From contig NZ_MRYI01000002.1 of the NCBI RefSeq assembly GCF_002260525.1, forward strand, positions 729,052 to 793,051: 64,000 nucleotides of DNA, written 5' to 3'. Below the pieces are notes generated by a model, which saw only the letters and a program-made list of their open reading frames with translations, ran no database searches and was not told where the DNA came from. A program made the translations under genes and the position numbers. Origin of the DNA: Hahella sp. CCB-MM4. Lineage in GTDB: Bacteria > Pseudomonadota > Gammaproteobacteria > Pseudomonadales > Oleiphilaceae. Positions 38,576 through 47,892 of the stretch are shown here, in pieces. Within the stretch, counting starts at the first letter, position 1, and every line of letters starts with the position of its first letter.

Positions 38576-40162
38576 TTACATTTCATAGCGCAGGCCGGCC
38601 AACAGCTGGTAAGCAGACACATCGGAGTATCCGCCCGTCATGCGGGCCTCGATAAACGTGGACAGGCCGTTGGTAAACACTGATACCGCACCAATGCCTG
38701 CCTGATAAAAAAACTGGTCCTCTTCGTCTGCTTCAACTTCAAAAACATTGTTAGGATCTGTATCGAAAGCAAAGCGACCCACGACATTACCCTGGTCAGC
38801 AAAGGCTTCACTCATCAGGGCTATATCAGCCGTTGGGGTCAGGACACCCCATTCATAACTCAGGGCATATTGGCCCTGAATACCCAGGCTCAATGTCAGT
38901 TGGTCCAGCTCTTGCTCCCCTAACTCAACCTCCCATCCTTCAGCTTCGTTTTCCGTGTAGCCATCAATTTGGCTATGCAGGTACGCAGCTCTGGCATAGG
39001 GGTATAGAGTGAGAGCTTCATGGGACCAGAGATACTCAGCCGAGGTACTTAGATAAATCTGGTCACCACTGGTTTCACCCTGAGCTGTAACATCCAAAGT
39101 ACTGGTCGGTTCCTCGTACTGAATGTGACGCTTGCTGTCATAGTTACTGGTGCCATAGCCAAGTTGGCCGGTTAGACTCAAGTTCCCGGATTGATAGGTC
39201 AGATAGCCAATCAGGTTGAGGATATCGGTATCCACTTCACCGCCGTCGTCACTGTACTCCAGATCATTCTGGGTCCAGCCAACAGCTCCACCTGCCACGA
39301 GTTTCGACGTAACACGATAATCCGCCCCGACAACCAGGCCGTTGGCGTCGTAGTCAAAACCGCTTTCCAGATCAGTTGTATCCTTTTTCGCCCCTTCATG
39401 AAGAATGGTGGCGAAGAAGCCCAAACGGGAAGGTGAATCATCACCGGCAGCACCGCCAGTCAACGATTCATTCATAGCGATACCGTTAATGGAGAAACGA
39501 TTGATACCTCGAATCAACTGCGCAGTACGTTGGCCCACAGCACTGCTTTGATTGGCCGTCGCTCCGGAATTGCTGCGCATCAGTGCAACAGTTTCCTCAG
39601 GCCCGATCTTATTGACGATTCCATCAATGCGGTCTGGGTCTGTCGCGCTCAGTTCCAGCAACGCCTCACAACGTTCAAGCGTTTTCCGGCTGCCGGAAGA
39701 TAGCTCATCTTCCGGTGTCGACGTCAGTCTGATGCACATATCATCCAATGCACTGGCCACGCTGCGGTCATTACGTCCAGCAGTAAATGGTGTCACGATG
39801 GTGTCTGCCACATTGATACTGACTGTGGCAGCGGTCTCGCTGACCTGTTCATCAGAGGCGATCAGGGTATAGGTGAATGAATCTGCGCCCAGATAGTTTT
39901 CATCTGGTGAGTATTTGATAGAACCGTCGCCATTGACGGTAATAATGCCATGGGCTGGTGATGTAGTGCTGTCAATGAATATACTGTCGCCATCCGGATC
40001 AAAGTCGTTCCGCAGGACATCAATCGTAATATCCTTGTTGACCGGAACAGTCCGGCTATCGTCCACAGGAACCGGGGCCGCAGCGAGGGCAAGTGGAGAC
40101 AACAGTATAAACCCCGCCGGAACCAGCCAACGGAAAGTATGCAGAGAGTCTTTCTGAATCAT
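38576..40162 (-). CDS. Autotransporter with one cadherin-like/tandem-95 repeat
   Basis: A 528-residue outer membrane protein. The signal peptide (about 1-28, ending ALAAAP) is followed by one Ig/cadherin-like repeat (VDDSRTVPVNKDITIDVLRNDFDPDGD ... YSPDENYLGADSFTYTL), a helical section and a C-terminal autotransporter beta domain of about 280 residues (LGFFATILHEGAKKDTTDLESGFDYDANGLVVGADYRV) ending in a Leu-Arg-Tyr-Glu-Met terminus, typical of outer membrane barrels. The passenger is short. It is in an operon with the Calx-beta lipoprotein. Confidence 0.85.
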   Translation of the reverse strand: MIQKDSLHTFRWLVPAGFILLSPLALAAAPVPVDDSRTVPVNKDITIDVLRNDFDPDGDSIFIDSTTSPAHGIITVNGDGSIKYSPDENYLGADSFTYTLIASDEQVSETAATVSINVADTIVTPFTAGRNDRSVASALDDMCIRLTSTPEDELSSGSRKTLERCEALLELSATDPDRIDGIVNKIGPEETVALMRSNSGATANQSSAVGQRTAQLIRGINRFSINGIAMNESLTGGAAGDDSPSRLGFFATILHEGAKKDTTDLESGFDYDANGLVVGADYRVTSKLVAGGAVGWTQNDLEYSDDGGEVDTDILNLIGYLTYQSGNLSLTGQLGYGTSNYDSKRHIQYEEPTSTLDVTAQGETSGDQIYLSTSAEYLWSHEALTLYPYARAAYLHSQIDGYTENEAEGWEVELGEQELDQLTLSLGIQGQYALSYEWGVLTPTADIALMSEAFADQGNVVGRFAFDTDPNNVFEVEADEEDQFFYQAGIGAVSVFTNGLSTFIEARMTGGYSDVSAYQLLAGLRYEM

Positions 40163-40427
40163 CAGTCATCCTTGCTCTTTGTAAGGTTATAGCTTTTTGT
40201 AGGGTTATCGTTTTGCTTGTTTCATTTGGCAGTTAACAGACTGCCTGTCGTTATTATTTGAGTACCATGCACTTCCAAGAGAATGCTCTTTGAAGCTCAA
40301 GTGATACCGAATAGACCTTTTAGGATTGGTATAGTCGACGGCCGTATCTGGTATTTTAAAGACGCTGTCCTGCCACACACCCATGACAAAGGCGTGCTGG
40401 CTGACAACTGTTGGCGGTGGAGTAAGA

Positions 40428-40475
40428 TCTAGTTATTTAGGTTTCTAGTTATCTATATTTCTAGGTATATGTTCG
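40428..40475. repeat. 16-bp tandem repeat in a 440-bp gene-free region
   Basis: The gap from 40163 to 40604 carries no convincing gene: a 68-codon plus-strand frame overlaps the next gene and has no ribosome binding site. At 40428, 40444 and 40460 the unit TCTAGTTATTTAGGTT recurs with decay (TCTAGTTATCTATATT, TCTAGGTATATGTTCG). The autotransporter promoter must also lie here. Confidence 0.65.
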
Positions 40476-40604
40476 TGCTTACGATCTGTCCTGATCGTCA
40501 ATGTTATGCATCATGCAAAGAGGTGGCATTTTATCTTGATAAAGAAGTGAGGGACATAGGCCAAATGGTAGACCAGTTCTCAATCATTCCATTGGAGGAG
40601 GGCG

Positions 40605-40883
40605 TTAATCCAAATCCAACCCTCCACGGCCAAAGAATGAACCCAGCGATCTCAATGCCAACGCAATGGCTTTGAACGGCATATCAATGATGAAATCCAG
40701 AATATCGATAATGTCGGAATCATATCCCTCACTGTTCTTTGGCTTAATAAAATGTGCCAGCAAAAATCCAACAATCACTCCGATGAGAACAAATACATTG
40801 AACCCATGAACAACAAGATCAAAGACCAGATAGCAGGAAAGAAAAAACAGACCGACGGCCAATATATATCTCAAGGTGTGCAC
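40605..40883 (-). CDS. Small two-span membrane protein
   Basis: 92 residues from a GTG at 40883, chosen because AAGGAG lies six bases upstream; the longer frame starts with TTG at 40931 and would overlap the upstream gene. Two hydrophobic segments (YILAVGLFFLSCYLVFDLVV and VFVLIGVIVGFLLAHFI) then an amphipathic tail with FFGRGGLDLD at the end. No family is recognised. It is 10 bases after the DUF6174-like lipoprotein, so the pair is cotranscribed. Confidence 0.65.
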   Translation of the reverse strand: MHTLRYILAVGLFFLSCYLVFDLVVHGFNVFVLIGVIVGFLLAHFIKPKNSEGYDSDIIDILDFIIDMPFKAIALALRSLGSFFGRGGLDLD

Positions 40884-40893
40884 GATATACTCC

Positions 40894-41316
40894 TTATTCT
40901 GACTTATCCGAAGTATCTTCCAAAAACTCAAGGTCTTTTACTGTAACAAAAGAATTACCATCAACCTGATTCTTCCGGTTCACAGTCACGCTACTTGGAT
41001 AGCCATATTGGTCATCATAGACGACCTCGACCACTGCTTCGGTGTCTTTGAGTGAATTGAATGCAAAAGTAAACAGATCATTAATTGTGGCAAACTCACC
41101 GTCTTGATTGTTATTCAACGATCCAGGTACAACCACAAAAGTTTTCACTAAATGCGTTCTACCCATCCTTGATTCCAATTCAAACCTGTAATTCTTGCCA
41201 TATGAGATTATCTGCCATTGATTCTTGGCAACAACCATCTCTTCAATTTTAGATTCACCGGACTGACAACAACTGGCAAGCAAAACAAAAGCTAATAACA
41301 GGAGAATGATTCTCAA
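40894..41316 (-). CDS. DUF6174-like lipoprotein
   Basis: 140 residues. The start is TTG with GGGGGAG about eight bases upstream. The lipobox is LLASC, with Cys at 16. The mature part has YRFELESRMGRTHLVKTFVVVPGS, a TINDLFTFAFN segment and VEVVYDDQYGYPSSVTVNRKNQVDGN, which match the DUF6174 pattern of a small domain with a conserved YDxxYGYPxxI motif. The function is unknown. It is probably in an operon with the small membrane protein downstream. Confidence 0.7.
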   Translation of the reverse strand: MRIILLLLAFVLLASCCQSGESKIEEMVVAKNQWQIISYGKNYRFELESRMGRTHLVKTFVVVPGSLNNNQDGEFATINDLFTFAFNSLKDTEAVVEVVYDDQYGYPSSVTVNRKNQVDGNSFVTVKDLEFLEDTSDKSE

Positions 41317-41464
41317 AGCCTATACTCCCCCAATATCCCAGCTACTGAGAGGTGGAGTATAAAGAAGGGAGAATGTATATTTGTCACCTGCCACTTTGAA
41401 TACATAATCCTATGGCTCCAAAGCGAGATAGCTTGCCATCCCCCATAATTACCAACCGATGTCC

Positions 41465-44023
41465 TCAATGATACTTTCGAATAACTGGACCAGGATTAGC
41501 CACATTCATACCTTGCTCCCAATTGACCCAGATTTCACCGTTGCTCAGTACATTCAAACCAAAGTTTCCAGCATTTAGTTCGATATCATTAAGAACCGTT
41601 GGTAGTCCCCAGATGCCATCTCTATAAATTGCCGCCTTGAGATCCGAGTACTCATACCGATCCCTTTCTCGCCATACCACTGCAAAGCCTCCAGATGGGA
41701 GAGCCTGAAGCTTGCTGAGAACGTATCGAGTATGAGGATCCAGAGCATATGGTTCACTCCATTCGCCACCATCCGCGTATTCAGAGGTATAGAAGTCCCC
41801 ACTCATCCAAGAGCTCCACGCAATCAGGGCCCGCCCACTATCGTCACTTACTAGTGAGATCGAATTGTTAGCATTTGCGTCAGTCACCTTTTTGGGGTCA
41901 CTCCATCCGGCTTCTGGCGTAAAACTCGCCCACTGAATTCCCTTACCAGTAAATTGAAAATCTCCCCATACTGCGATGGCCTTTCCTGGAGATATAAAGG
42001 ACACCTTGGGAGACTGTGAAGTAGCGGTACTAAGAATTTGGGCTTCCTCCCATCCTTCTCCCGCTTTGTAATAAATGGCTTTTACACTCCCTTCACCTGT
42101 ACTGGTATCCCATATGGTTAACGCATTTCCATCATCATCTATATCAACGTTGACCCATCCCCAATAATCGTCTGACTTATTGCTAAGTAATGTGGGATTA
42201 CTCCAGGTTTTACCATTAAATGACAAGCCTATGAGAATTCCATTTGAGGGCTCACTACTACCGACACCAAAAGACAAAATTCCTTGCCCCGAATCATTGA
42301 ATGCTATCTGTATATTGTTAAGCCGTTGATCATTCTCAGTTTGATAGAGCAAAGAGGACTTTATCTCTCCAGACTCAAACGAGTAACTTGTAATCCACAG
42401 TTCTCTAGTATCATCAACCCGCTTGATCCATAAAAGCTTAGCGCTGTCATCTGTTAGGGTGGATACTGAAATGACACTCAGTGGATCACTACTTTCAGTA
42501 ATCTTAGCCATATCTACCAGATTACCCTCATCATCATATCTGGAAACCCAAGCGACGTTCGCCTCGTACCAGAAAAGAATGCCATTTCCGTTTCTATCCA
42601 CAGAGAAAATGAGATTGTCATCAGATATCGAATGTTCTGTGAGAGGCTCGACGTCTCCCCAGGAACCTTCGATTTCAAAACTCCATATATATGCATCTCC
42701 GAGCGTATTTTGCTGTAGATCTGATATATCTGCGCTTAATCTGGCAGTATAGGATTGCCCAATAACCAAATCCGAAATTGGTGTCAAAAATGCGGACTTT
42801 GAGTCCTCATCATAACTAATCAGGGCAGGTATGGGCTGTTTTCCGTTACTTAATACAAAGGCAGAATCGGTGATTGATGTGGGCAACATTCTCTCACTGA
42901 AGGTAGCGCCTATTGTTAAGTTGCCGGCTGTCGTTCTGTCGCCATTCTTTGGTTCGGTAGAGATAACCCTAGGAGCTGTAGTATCGAAAACGGAACTATC
43001 TAAAGGTGCATCGTCATACGCATCGTCAATACCATCTCCATCATCGTCAGGATCAAGGTTATTACCGATCCCATCATTGTCAGTATCTACAGATTCCATT
43101 CCATCAAATGGCAAAGCATCCAGCGAATTTTCAACACCATCATTATCGATATCCGGAGTGACAATAATCCCTGAAAAATAGCTGGCAATGACAATTCCCT
43201 TTATGCTTTTCAATCTTATGATTGCAGTCTGGTTCTCGATCTCATCAAGTTGCCTGTCCAAAAACCAATAAGTCGAATCATCTAATTGGTCCATCAGGAT
43301 CTCATCGCCATCACCGAATTGAGCAGTTGCATATGCAGCTCCTGTGGCCGAATCCAAAATTGCCTCTATACGCGCACTATGAGTATCGTTAAGTGATGGC
43401 TTAACTAACAGATCGGTAAATTGTGGGAAACTATGCCCCAATTGATCGCTTCCAATCTCATTTGACATCAATGCTGCGGTTTCGAAATAGTGATTCAGAG
43501 CGATATCCGGACTAACGACAACTCGACCATCCATAGTTAAATTGGCAACAATATTTGTAAGATTGGAAGAAATAGTGTCGGCAGAAACTTCATCCGATAA
43601 CGCTTCAGCCCGTGCTCTTACCTGGTCTGAAATTGCAATCCCGTTATCTGGATTCCTATCCTCATCAAGGCTTTGAAGTAATTGCATTATAGTGATGGCA
43701 GAGCTATCTGAGGCTTTTGATGCACCGGTCAATGAAACTGGCGTATGTATAACTTGACCAACTACCGGTACAGAATTCAACCTGATATTTCCGATTCTGA
43801 ACTCGATAGATTCCCCCTCACGATAATGAAACTCACCCTTGGAGTTAGTAATACCGCTTGTTGTTGGTGTTTCATATGAAACACCCTTAACTGCCGAGTC
43901 TACCAATTGACCGGTTAAAATAGAGGGCGGAGACCCAGCGTTATTCTCTGAACTTCCACCACCGCCTCCACCGCAGGCAGAAAGCAAAGAGACCAGACTT
44001 AAGAATGGTAGATACTTTAGCAT
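41465..44023 (-). CDS. Large lipoprotein with TSP3 calcium repeats
   Basis: 852 residues from the ATG at 44023 (AAAGGAA seven bases upstream). The lipobox LLSAC is followed by a run of Gly. Residues about 30-280 hold an N-terminal domain with GQLVDSAVKGVSYETPTTSG, seen in many marine lipoproteins. A thrombospondin type 3 stretch follows (DNDGVENSLDALPFDG, DNDGIGNNLDPDDDGDGIDD), which would bind Ca2+, then an Ig-like domain (TTAPRVISTEPKNGDRTTAG) and a C-terminal region with repeated WxxP and LLWIKRVDD-type sheets like a beta-propeller. Likely a surface lipoprotein of unknown role. Confidence 0.8.
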   Translation of the reverse strand: MLKYLPFLSLVSLLSACGGGGGGSSENNAGSPPSILTGQLVDSAVKGVSYETPTTSGITNSKGEFHYREGESIEFRIGNIRLNSVPVVGQVIHTPVSLTGASKASDSSAITIMQLLQSLDEDRNPDNGIAISDQVRARAEALSDEVSADTISSNLTNIVANLTMDGRVVVSPDIALNHYFETAALMSNEIGSDQLGHSFPQFTDLLVKPSLNDTHSARIEAILDSATGAAYATAQFGDGDEILMDQLDDSTYWFLDRQLDEIENQTAIIRLKSIKGIVIASYFSGIIVTPDIDNDGVENSLDALPFDGMESVDTDNDGIGNNLDPDDDGDGIDDAYDDAPLDSSVFDTTAPRVISTEPKNGDRTTAGNLTIGATFSERMLPTSITDSAFVLSNGKQPIPALISYDEDSKSAFLTPISDLVIGQSYTARLSADISDLQQNTLGDAYIWSFEIEGSWGDVEPLTEHSISDDNLIFSVDRNGNGILFWYEANVAWVSRYDDEGNLVDMAKITESSDPLSVISVSTLTDDSAKLLWIKRVDDTRELWITSYSFESGEIKSSLLYQTENDQRLNNIQIAFNDSGQGILSFGVGSSEPSNGILIGLSFNGKTWSNPTLLSNKSDDYWGWVNVDIDDDGNALTIWDTSTGEGSVKAIYYKAGEGWEEAQILSTATSQSPKVSFISPGKAIAVWGDFQFTGKGIQWASFTPEAGWSDPKKVTDANANNSISLVSDDSGRALIAWSSWMSGDFYTSEYADGGEWSEPYALDPHTRYVLSKLQALPSGGFAVVWRERDRYEYSDLKAAIYRDGIWGLPTVLNDIELNAGNFGLNVLSNGEIWVNWEQGMNVANPGPVIRKYH

Positions 44024-44305
44024 CGAAGATTCCTTTTGATACAACATCCTGGCAGGAAAATTTAGAATTAGAAGAAGCTACGGCGAGTTAATAATCTCAA
44101 AATTATGAGAGGGCATACTACAGACTAAGCAAGCCCAAAAGTGGCCACATTAGACAATAATTAGTCACGTTAAACAAGATATCTTCAAACGTACGTATCT
44201 TATTCCTGTGTACAGAGAGTCTGACATAGAATAAGGAGAAACCTCACCAACTGATCCGATGAGAGTTTCTCCATAACAACTTTCTCAATAAAGGTCGGTT
44301 CAAGT

Positions 44306-45205
44306 TTAGTATTTGGCTCTGGCCGTCCATTTAAGGAAGATCACCAGCGCAGTTAATAATATAACCTCGAAGGGGCTGCCTGAACCGCCTCCCGATTTCT
44401 TGTAATTGTTAACTGCCTCCCACTGGTCCTTTTTATGGCCATTGTCGTCGGCTGCCGCCAAGTTAGTCGAATCAGGTGACTCTCCAATAACATCATTCAT
44501 GGAAATGGCATTAGACAAATTAAACTCTTTTAGCCCGTCCAACACTCCACTGACTTCCGTGCCGAAGTCTTTAACAGAAGAAACCAGGCTTTCGATGGAT
44601 TCTTCATTTCTTCCATTTTCCTGGGTAGCAACAGGTGTCATGTAACGGGAACGGCTGTCCAAACCGGAGGCTCTGAAAATTACCGCATTGCTGGGAAGGT
44701 GGACTATAGTACCCTCTATTACCGAGGTGGTTGTCGTTTTCACTGACGGAACCGTAAATGCCGGAATAATGGCAAAATCCATTAATGCAGAAAAACCGTT
44801 ACGATCACTACGTTGATCTTGTTGATAGGTGATCACTGTCAAAATATCAACACCATAAAGCTGTCTGATTTCCTCAAGAGAATGCTTTTCATAGATATCA
44901 CTTCTGTTAACGACAATGACTCTATTGACATAATCACTGTTTTTCAAAAGCTCGGCTTTAAGGGTTCCAGCCGCCAAACGTAAAGTTGAATCCGGAACCA
45001 TAGAGGTGTTGTTAGACGGGACCATTAAAATTCCAACGGCTGCCGGAAACACTAAGGGCTTTTTATTTTCGGATATCAGCGAGTCTTTCACCGGACTAAG
45101 AATCTGATCCAAGTCGACTGAAGCAGAGTTGCGGGGACTAATGGCACATCCCTGCAACATGATGAGAGGCAGTATAAAAACCGCCAGGCTTTTTAGAATT
45201 CGCAT
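44306..45205 (-). CDS. Rhombotarget-type lipoprotein with GlyGly-CTERM-like tail
   Basis: 299 residues from the ATG at 45205 (AGGGA nine bases upstream). Lipobox MLQGC with Cys at 20. The body matches the lipoprotein group named rhombotarget lipoprotein, with VGILMVPSNNTSMVPDSTLRLAAGTLKAELLKNS and VDILTVITYQQDQRSDRN. The C-terminus has the tripartite sorting shape: GGGSGS, a hydrophobic stretch (FEVILLTALVIFL) and a basic end (KWTARAKY). Such GlyGly-CTERM tails are cut by rhombosortase in marine gammaproteobacteria. No rhombosortase gene is in the window. Confidence 0.75.
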   Translation of the reverse strand: MRILKSLAVFILPLIMLQGCAISPRNSASVDLDQILSPVKDSLISENKKPLVFPAAVGILMVPSNNTSMVPDSTLRLAAGTLKAELLKNSDYVNRVIVVNRSDIYEKHSLEEIRQLYGVDILTVITYQQDQRSDRNGFSALMDFAIIPAFTVPSVKTTTTSVIEGTIVHLPSNAVIFRASGLDSRSRYMTPVATQENGRNEESIESLVSSVKDFGTEVSGVLDGLKEFNLSNAISMNDVIGESPDSTNLAAADDNGHKKDQWEAVNNYKKSGGGSGSPFEVILLTALVIFLKWTARAKY

Positions 45206-45391
45206 GTTTCTTATCCCTGTAGTTCTCATTGTTGTCGTTTGATGAATAAGAGCTACATGATACGAACAGCGACAGAACACTGAACGATGATGAGGTAAGT
45301 GCAATCAATCACACCTTTGAGTATCGTTCAGTAATACTTAATACAATTTTGGGGCTTATAATTCCCAGCCTCTGAGCTACCAAGTTATGTG

Positions 45392-45437
45392 ATAGAGAGC
45401 CCTATCGTTACGAGAGAATTCCCAGGGCTTTCTCTAT
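45392..45437. terminator. Imperfect inverted repeat after the DUF2750 gene
   Basis: ATAGAGAGCCC (45392-45402) pairs with GGGCTTTCTCTAT (45425-45437) with a two-base bulge. It lies about 70 bases after the DUF2750 stop. Otherwise the 300 bases between 45206 and 45506 hold nothing I can support. Confidence 0.4.
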
Positions 45438-45506
45438 TGCGAAAATATCAACGCGTCACCGATAACTTAAAGAACCAATAGTAAAAATTAAGAGCTTTTC
45501 GTGCAT

Positions 45507-45899
45507 TTATACCTGATTGGACAGCTCGTTCTTCAGATCGTCTCTTAACTCATCTGCTGGCATGATCCAGCTTGAATCGTCCATCGACGAAGGGAAAACA
45601 TTGACCTGCAAGCCGTCGCGTTGCAGTCCGGGAATCCATTTATTCAGGAAGTGGGGGAGCGCGATGCTTTTGGGAATCAATCCCTCATTCAGGTCGCTGG
45701 CGTACGCTTTGGCGAAATCCTCAGCGGGCCAGATAGGGAGGTATTCAATATCCTCTTCTTCCGAAAACAGCTTCAAAAACTGGTCGTCGCCATTGATAAG
45801 AATCCAGATCTCTTTGCTGTCCACCATGTCCACCAGTGAATAGTCATATCTCTCATCACAACTTAGTTTCAGTATTTGCTCAATCTGATCTTGATTCAT
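45507..45899 (-). CDS. DUF2750 domain protein
   Basis: A 130-residue cytoplasmic protein. It shows the DUF2750 pattern: acidic, one domain, with IWILINGDDQFLKLFSEEEDIEYLPIWPAEDFAKAYASDL and a Pro-Leu-rich second half ending in IPGLQRDGLQVNVFPSSMDDSSWIMPADELRDDLKNEL. No signal peptide or Cys cluster. The function of the domain is unknown; members are often found near immunity or toxin-related genes but nothing here indicates that. The gene stands alone. Confidence 0.8.
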   Translation of the reverse strand: MNQDQIEQILKLSCDERYDYSLVDMVDSKEIWILINGDDQFLKLFSEEEDIEYLPIWPAEDFAKAYASDLNEGLIPKSIALPHFLNKWIPGLQRDGLQVNVFPSSMDDSSWIMPADELRDDLKNELSNQV

Positions 45900-46164
45900 G
45901 TGCTTTCTCGACTTATCAAAAAGAATGCTGGCGCTCTATGAAGCGAGCTAATTGCATGCGGGCTTTGCCGCTTAGGATACACCTGTGAGGAATGGATTGC
46001 GCTGTAAAGTTTTGGTCTCGCTCCTCTGTTCAAGCCACCTAGTTCTATGAGGACTGTAACACCAACGGGAAAGGTCATTAACAGTTGGTTCAGGTGAATA
46101 CCAACCTGAGCCATGAAGGAGAGGGCGGGATATGAATAATAATTTTCGAAAGCAGTAACTTATC

Positions 46165-46199
46165 GGAATCACCTCTCTTCAAACATGAGAGGTGATTCC
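46165..46199 (-). terminator. 13-bp terminator hairpin after the exported protein gene
   Basis: GGAATCACCTCTC (46165-46177) pairs with GAGAGGTGATTCC (46187-46199) around nine bases, starting 10 bases beyond the stop of the gene at 46210. The rest of the 45900-46164 gap holds nothing I can support. Confidence 0.8.
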
Positions 46200-46209
46200 T
46201 GCGCGACCA

Positions 46210-46803
46210 TTAACAGACATCGGCATCCTCAACTCTGAGGATCGCCAGGTTAGGCGTACCCGAAGCCGTCGTACGACTTAATATTGCTTCGATATAGTAG
46301 GCATTCCGGGTGAAGTTGAAGCTGGTCGAAAAGCACCCGTCACTGACGGTAAGGGTTTGAAAACCAGCACTCGGTGCAACCGTATCACTATCAAGAGACA
46401 GTAGTGTGGTTGTGGTGCCCGACAGGTAATTGTATTCCCTCAAATACAATCTCACTCTGGCTCCCGGCCCGTTATCCCTGAATCGGGCACTGAGGCGTTT
46501 GTTTACCCCGCCGTTTTCCAAATCACCTGTGGCCGTGACGTTGTAGCGGAGGGTTATGCTGCTGTTTGCCGGGGCCGCTGGCAGAATCCCTGTGTAGCCG
46601 GAGCTCATAAAGAACTCACTTAAATCGGCTTCGTCCACCACACCCGCCGAGCCTACAGAGGTCCAGGGAGACGCTGCCAGTGCTGTACCTGCCACGCCGG
46701 TCATAATTGCCGCACCGGCAATTGAGATCAATCGGCGTTTCCATGAAACAGAGTTCTTCAATTGATAGTGGCTATCGGTGACTTTTTCCTGGTATTTCTT
46801 CAT
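46210..46803 (-). CDS. Exported protein of unknown family
   Basis: A 197-residue secreted protein. A long N-terminal region (MKKYQEKVTDSHYQLKNSVSWKRR) precedes the hydrophobic core ISIAGAAIMTGVAGTALAA, cut after ALA. The mature part is beta-rich: VGSAGVVDEADLSEFFMSSGYTGILP, ITLRYNVTATGDLENGGVNKRLSARFRDNGPGARVRLYLREYNY, with two Cys near the end (GCF and DADVC) that could pair. No domain is recognised. GGGAGA precedes the ATG. It is monocistronic and precedes the ECF41 unit on the same strand by about 175 bases. Confidence 0.7.
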   Translation of the reverse strand: MKKYQEKVTDSHYQLKNSVSWKRRLISIAGAAIMTGVAGTALAASPWTSVGSAGVVDEADLSEFFMSSGYTGILPAAPANSSITLRYNVTATGDLENGGVNKRLSARFRDNGPGARVRLYLREYNYLSGTTTTLLSLDSDTVAPSAGFQTLTVSDGCFSTSFNFTRNAYYIEAILSRTTASGTPNLAILRVEDADVC

Positions 46804-46977
46804 GTTGTTATCTCCCTGTCATTTTTACATTTACTGCTTCATTGCACGATTCGCCTCAGGTGATTTCACTGCCTGAAAAACACCTGACAGGTACACTGAA
46901 TCGAAATGACAGGATAAAGATATCCCTGCTGATCCTCCGTGACATATTGCAGACTAAAAGTGTGAGAAATACCCAAT

Positions 46978-47892
46978 TCAGCCGTTCGCCAGCAGCCCCT
47001 TGAGCTTATCCGGATTTCGCATGATATAGATATTCGACAGCTTATCTCCATTCCAGGCAAAATGGACGCAGGACGAAACCTCCTCCCCCTGCACCACCAG
47101 CATTGCAGGTTCTCCATTTACCTGGCGGATTTGAATACGTGAATCCGGGCTCAAACCGCGACGAACGGCCTTGATGAATTCCAGAATGCGGGACGCCCCA
47201 TAAAGAGGCCGAATCACCGCAAGCGCTTTGCCGCCGCCATCCGAGTACAAGATGGCATCTTCTGCCAGCATTGATAGCAGCTTCGCGTCATCACCGCTGG
47301 CCATAGCGTTGATGAATTCACTCATAAGCGTTTGATGTTGACTGTTGCTCGCTTCAAATCTGGTGCGATCCAGTTTAAGAGCCTGACGCGCCCGACGCTC
47401 TATCTGTCGGCAATTGCTCGTGGATTTTTCCACAATCCGGGAAACTTCTAGATGATCAAATCCAAAGACTTCTCTCAACACGAACACCGCCCGCTCCACC
47501 GGGGTCAGCTTTTCCAGGAGGTGCATAAATGCCATGGAGAGCGACTGGTACAACTCTGTCCGTTCTGCCGGGCAGGGCAGTTCTTGTTCCTGATCAGCCA
47601 GGGGTTCCGGCAACCAGGGTCCGATATAGTCCTGGCGGGATTTATCCCGGCGAAGGTGATCAATGGCCAGCCTCGACACAATGGTTTTGAGAAAGGCTGC
47701 AGGAGATTCCAGAGAATCCAGATCTACCTCGTGCCATTTCAAAAAGGCTTCCTGAAGAATATCTTCGGATTCCATCACTGAGCCTGTCATGCGGTAGGCG
47801 ATACCAAACAGCAGGGATCGCTGCTGTTCGTACAATGATTCATGAGTTATTTGGGTTGGGTTATCCACAGCCAATATTTTATCCTCTGACAT
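46978..47892 (-). CDS. ECF41-family (SigJ-like) sigma factor
   Basis: A 304-residue extracytoplasmic function sigma factor with sigma2 (LLFGIAYRMTGSVMESEDILQEAFLKW) and sigma4 (LTPVERAVFVLREVFGFDHLEVSRIVEKSTSNCRQIERRAR) regions and an extended C-terminal SnoaL-like domain of about 100 residues. The latter holds DGGGKALAVIRPLYGA and ends in NPDKL, both ECF41 signatures; in this family the tail tunes the activity of the sigma factor. Its ATG overlaps the stop of the oxidoreductase by one base, so the two genes are a coupled pair, as known for ECF41 and its COE-type partners. Confidence 0.9.
   Translation of the reverse strand: MSEDKILAVDNPTQITHESLYEQQRSLLFGIAYRMTGSVMESEDILQEAFLKWHEVDLDSLESPAAFLKTIVSRLAIDHLRRDKSRQDYIGPWLPEPLADQEQELPCPAERTELYQSLSMAFMHLLEKLTPVERAVFVLREVFGFDHLEVSRIVEKSTSNCRQIERRARQALKLDRTRFEASNSQHQTLMSEFINAMASGDDAKLLSMLAEDAILYSDGGGKALAVIRPLYGASRILEFIKAVRRGLSPDSRIQIRQVNGEPAMLVVQGEEVSSCVHFAWNGDKLSNIYIMRNPDKLKGLLANG

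Noticed and set aside
40469..40675. 68-codon plus-strand frame
   Set aside because: It has no ribosome binding site and its end overlaps the small membrane protein gene; part lies in the 16-bp repeat.
46866..47117. 83-codon minus-strand frame after the ECF41 gene
   Set aside because: It overlaps the end of the sigma factor in another frame and shows no domain or clear start.
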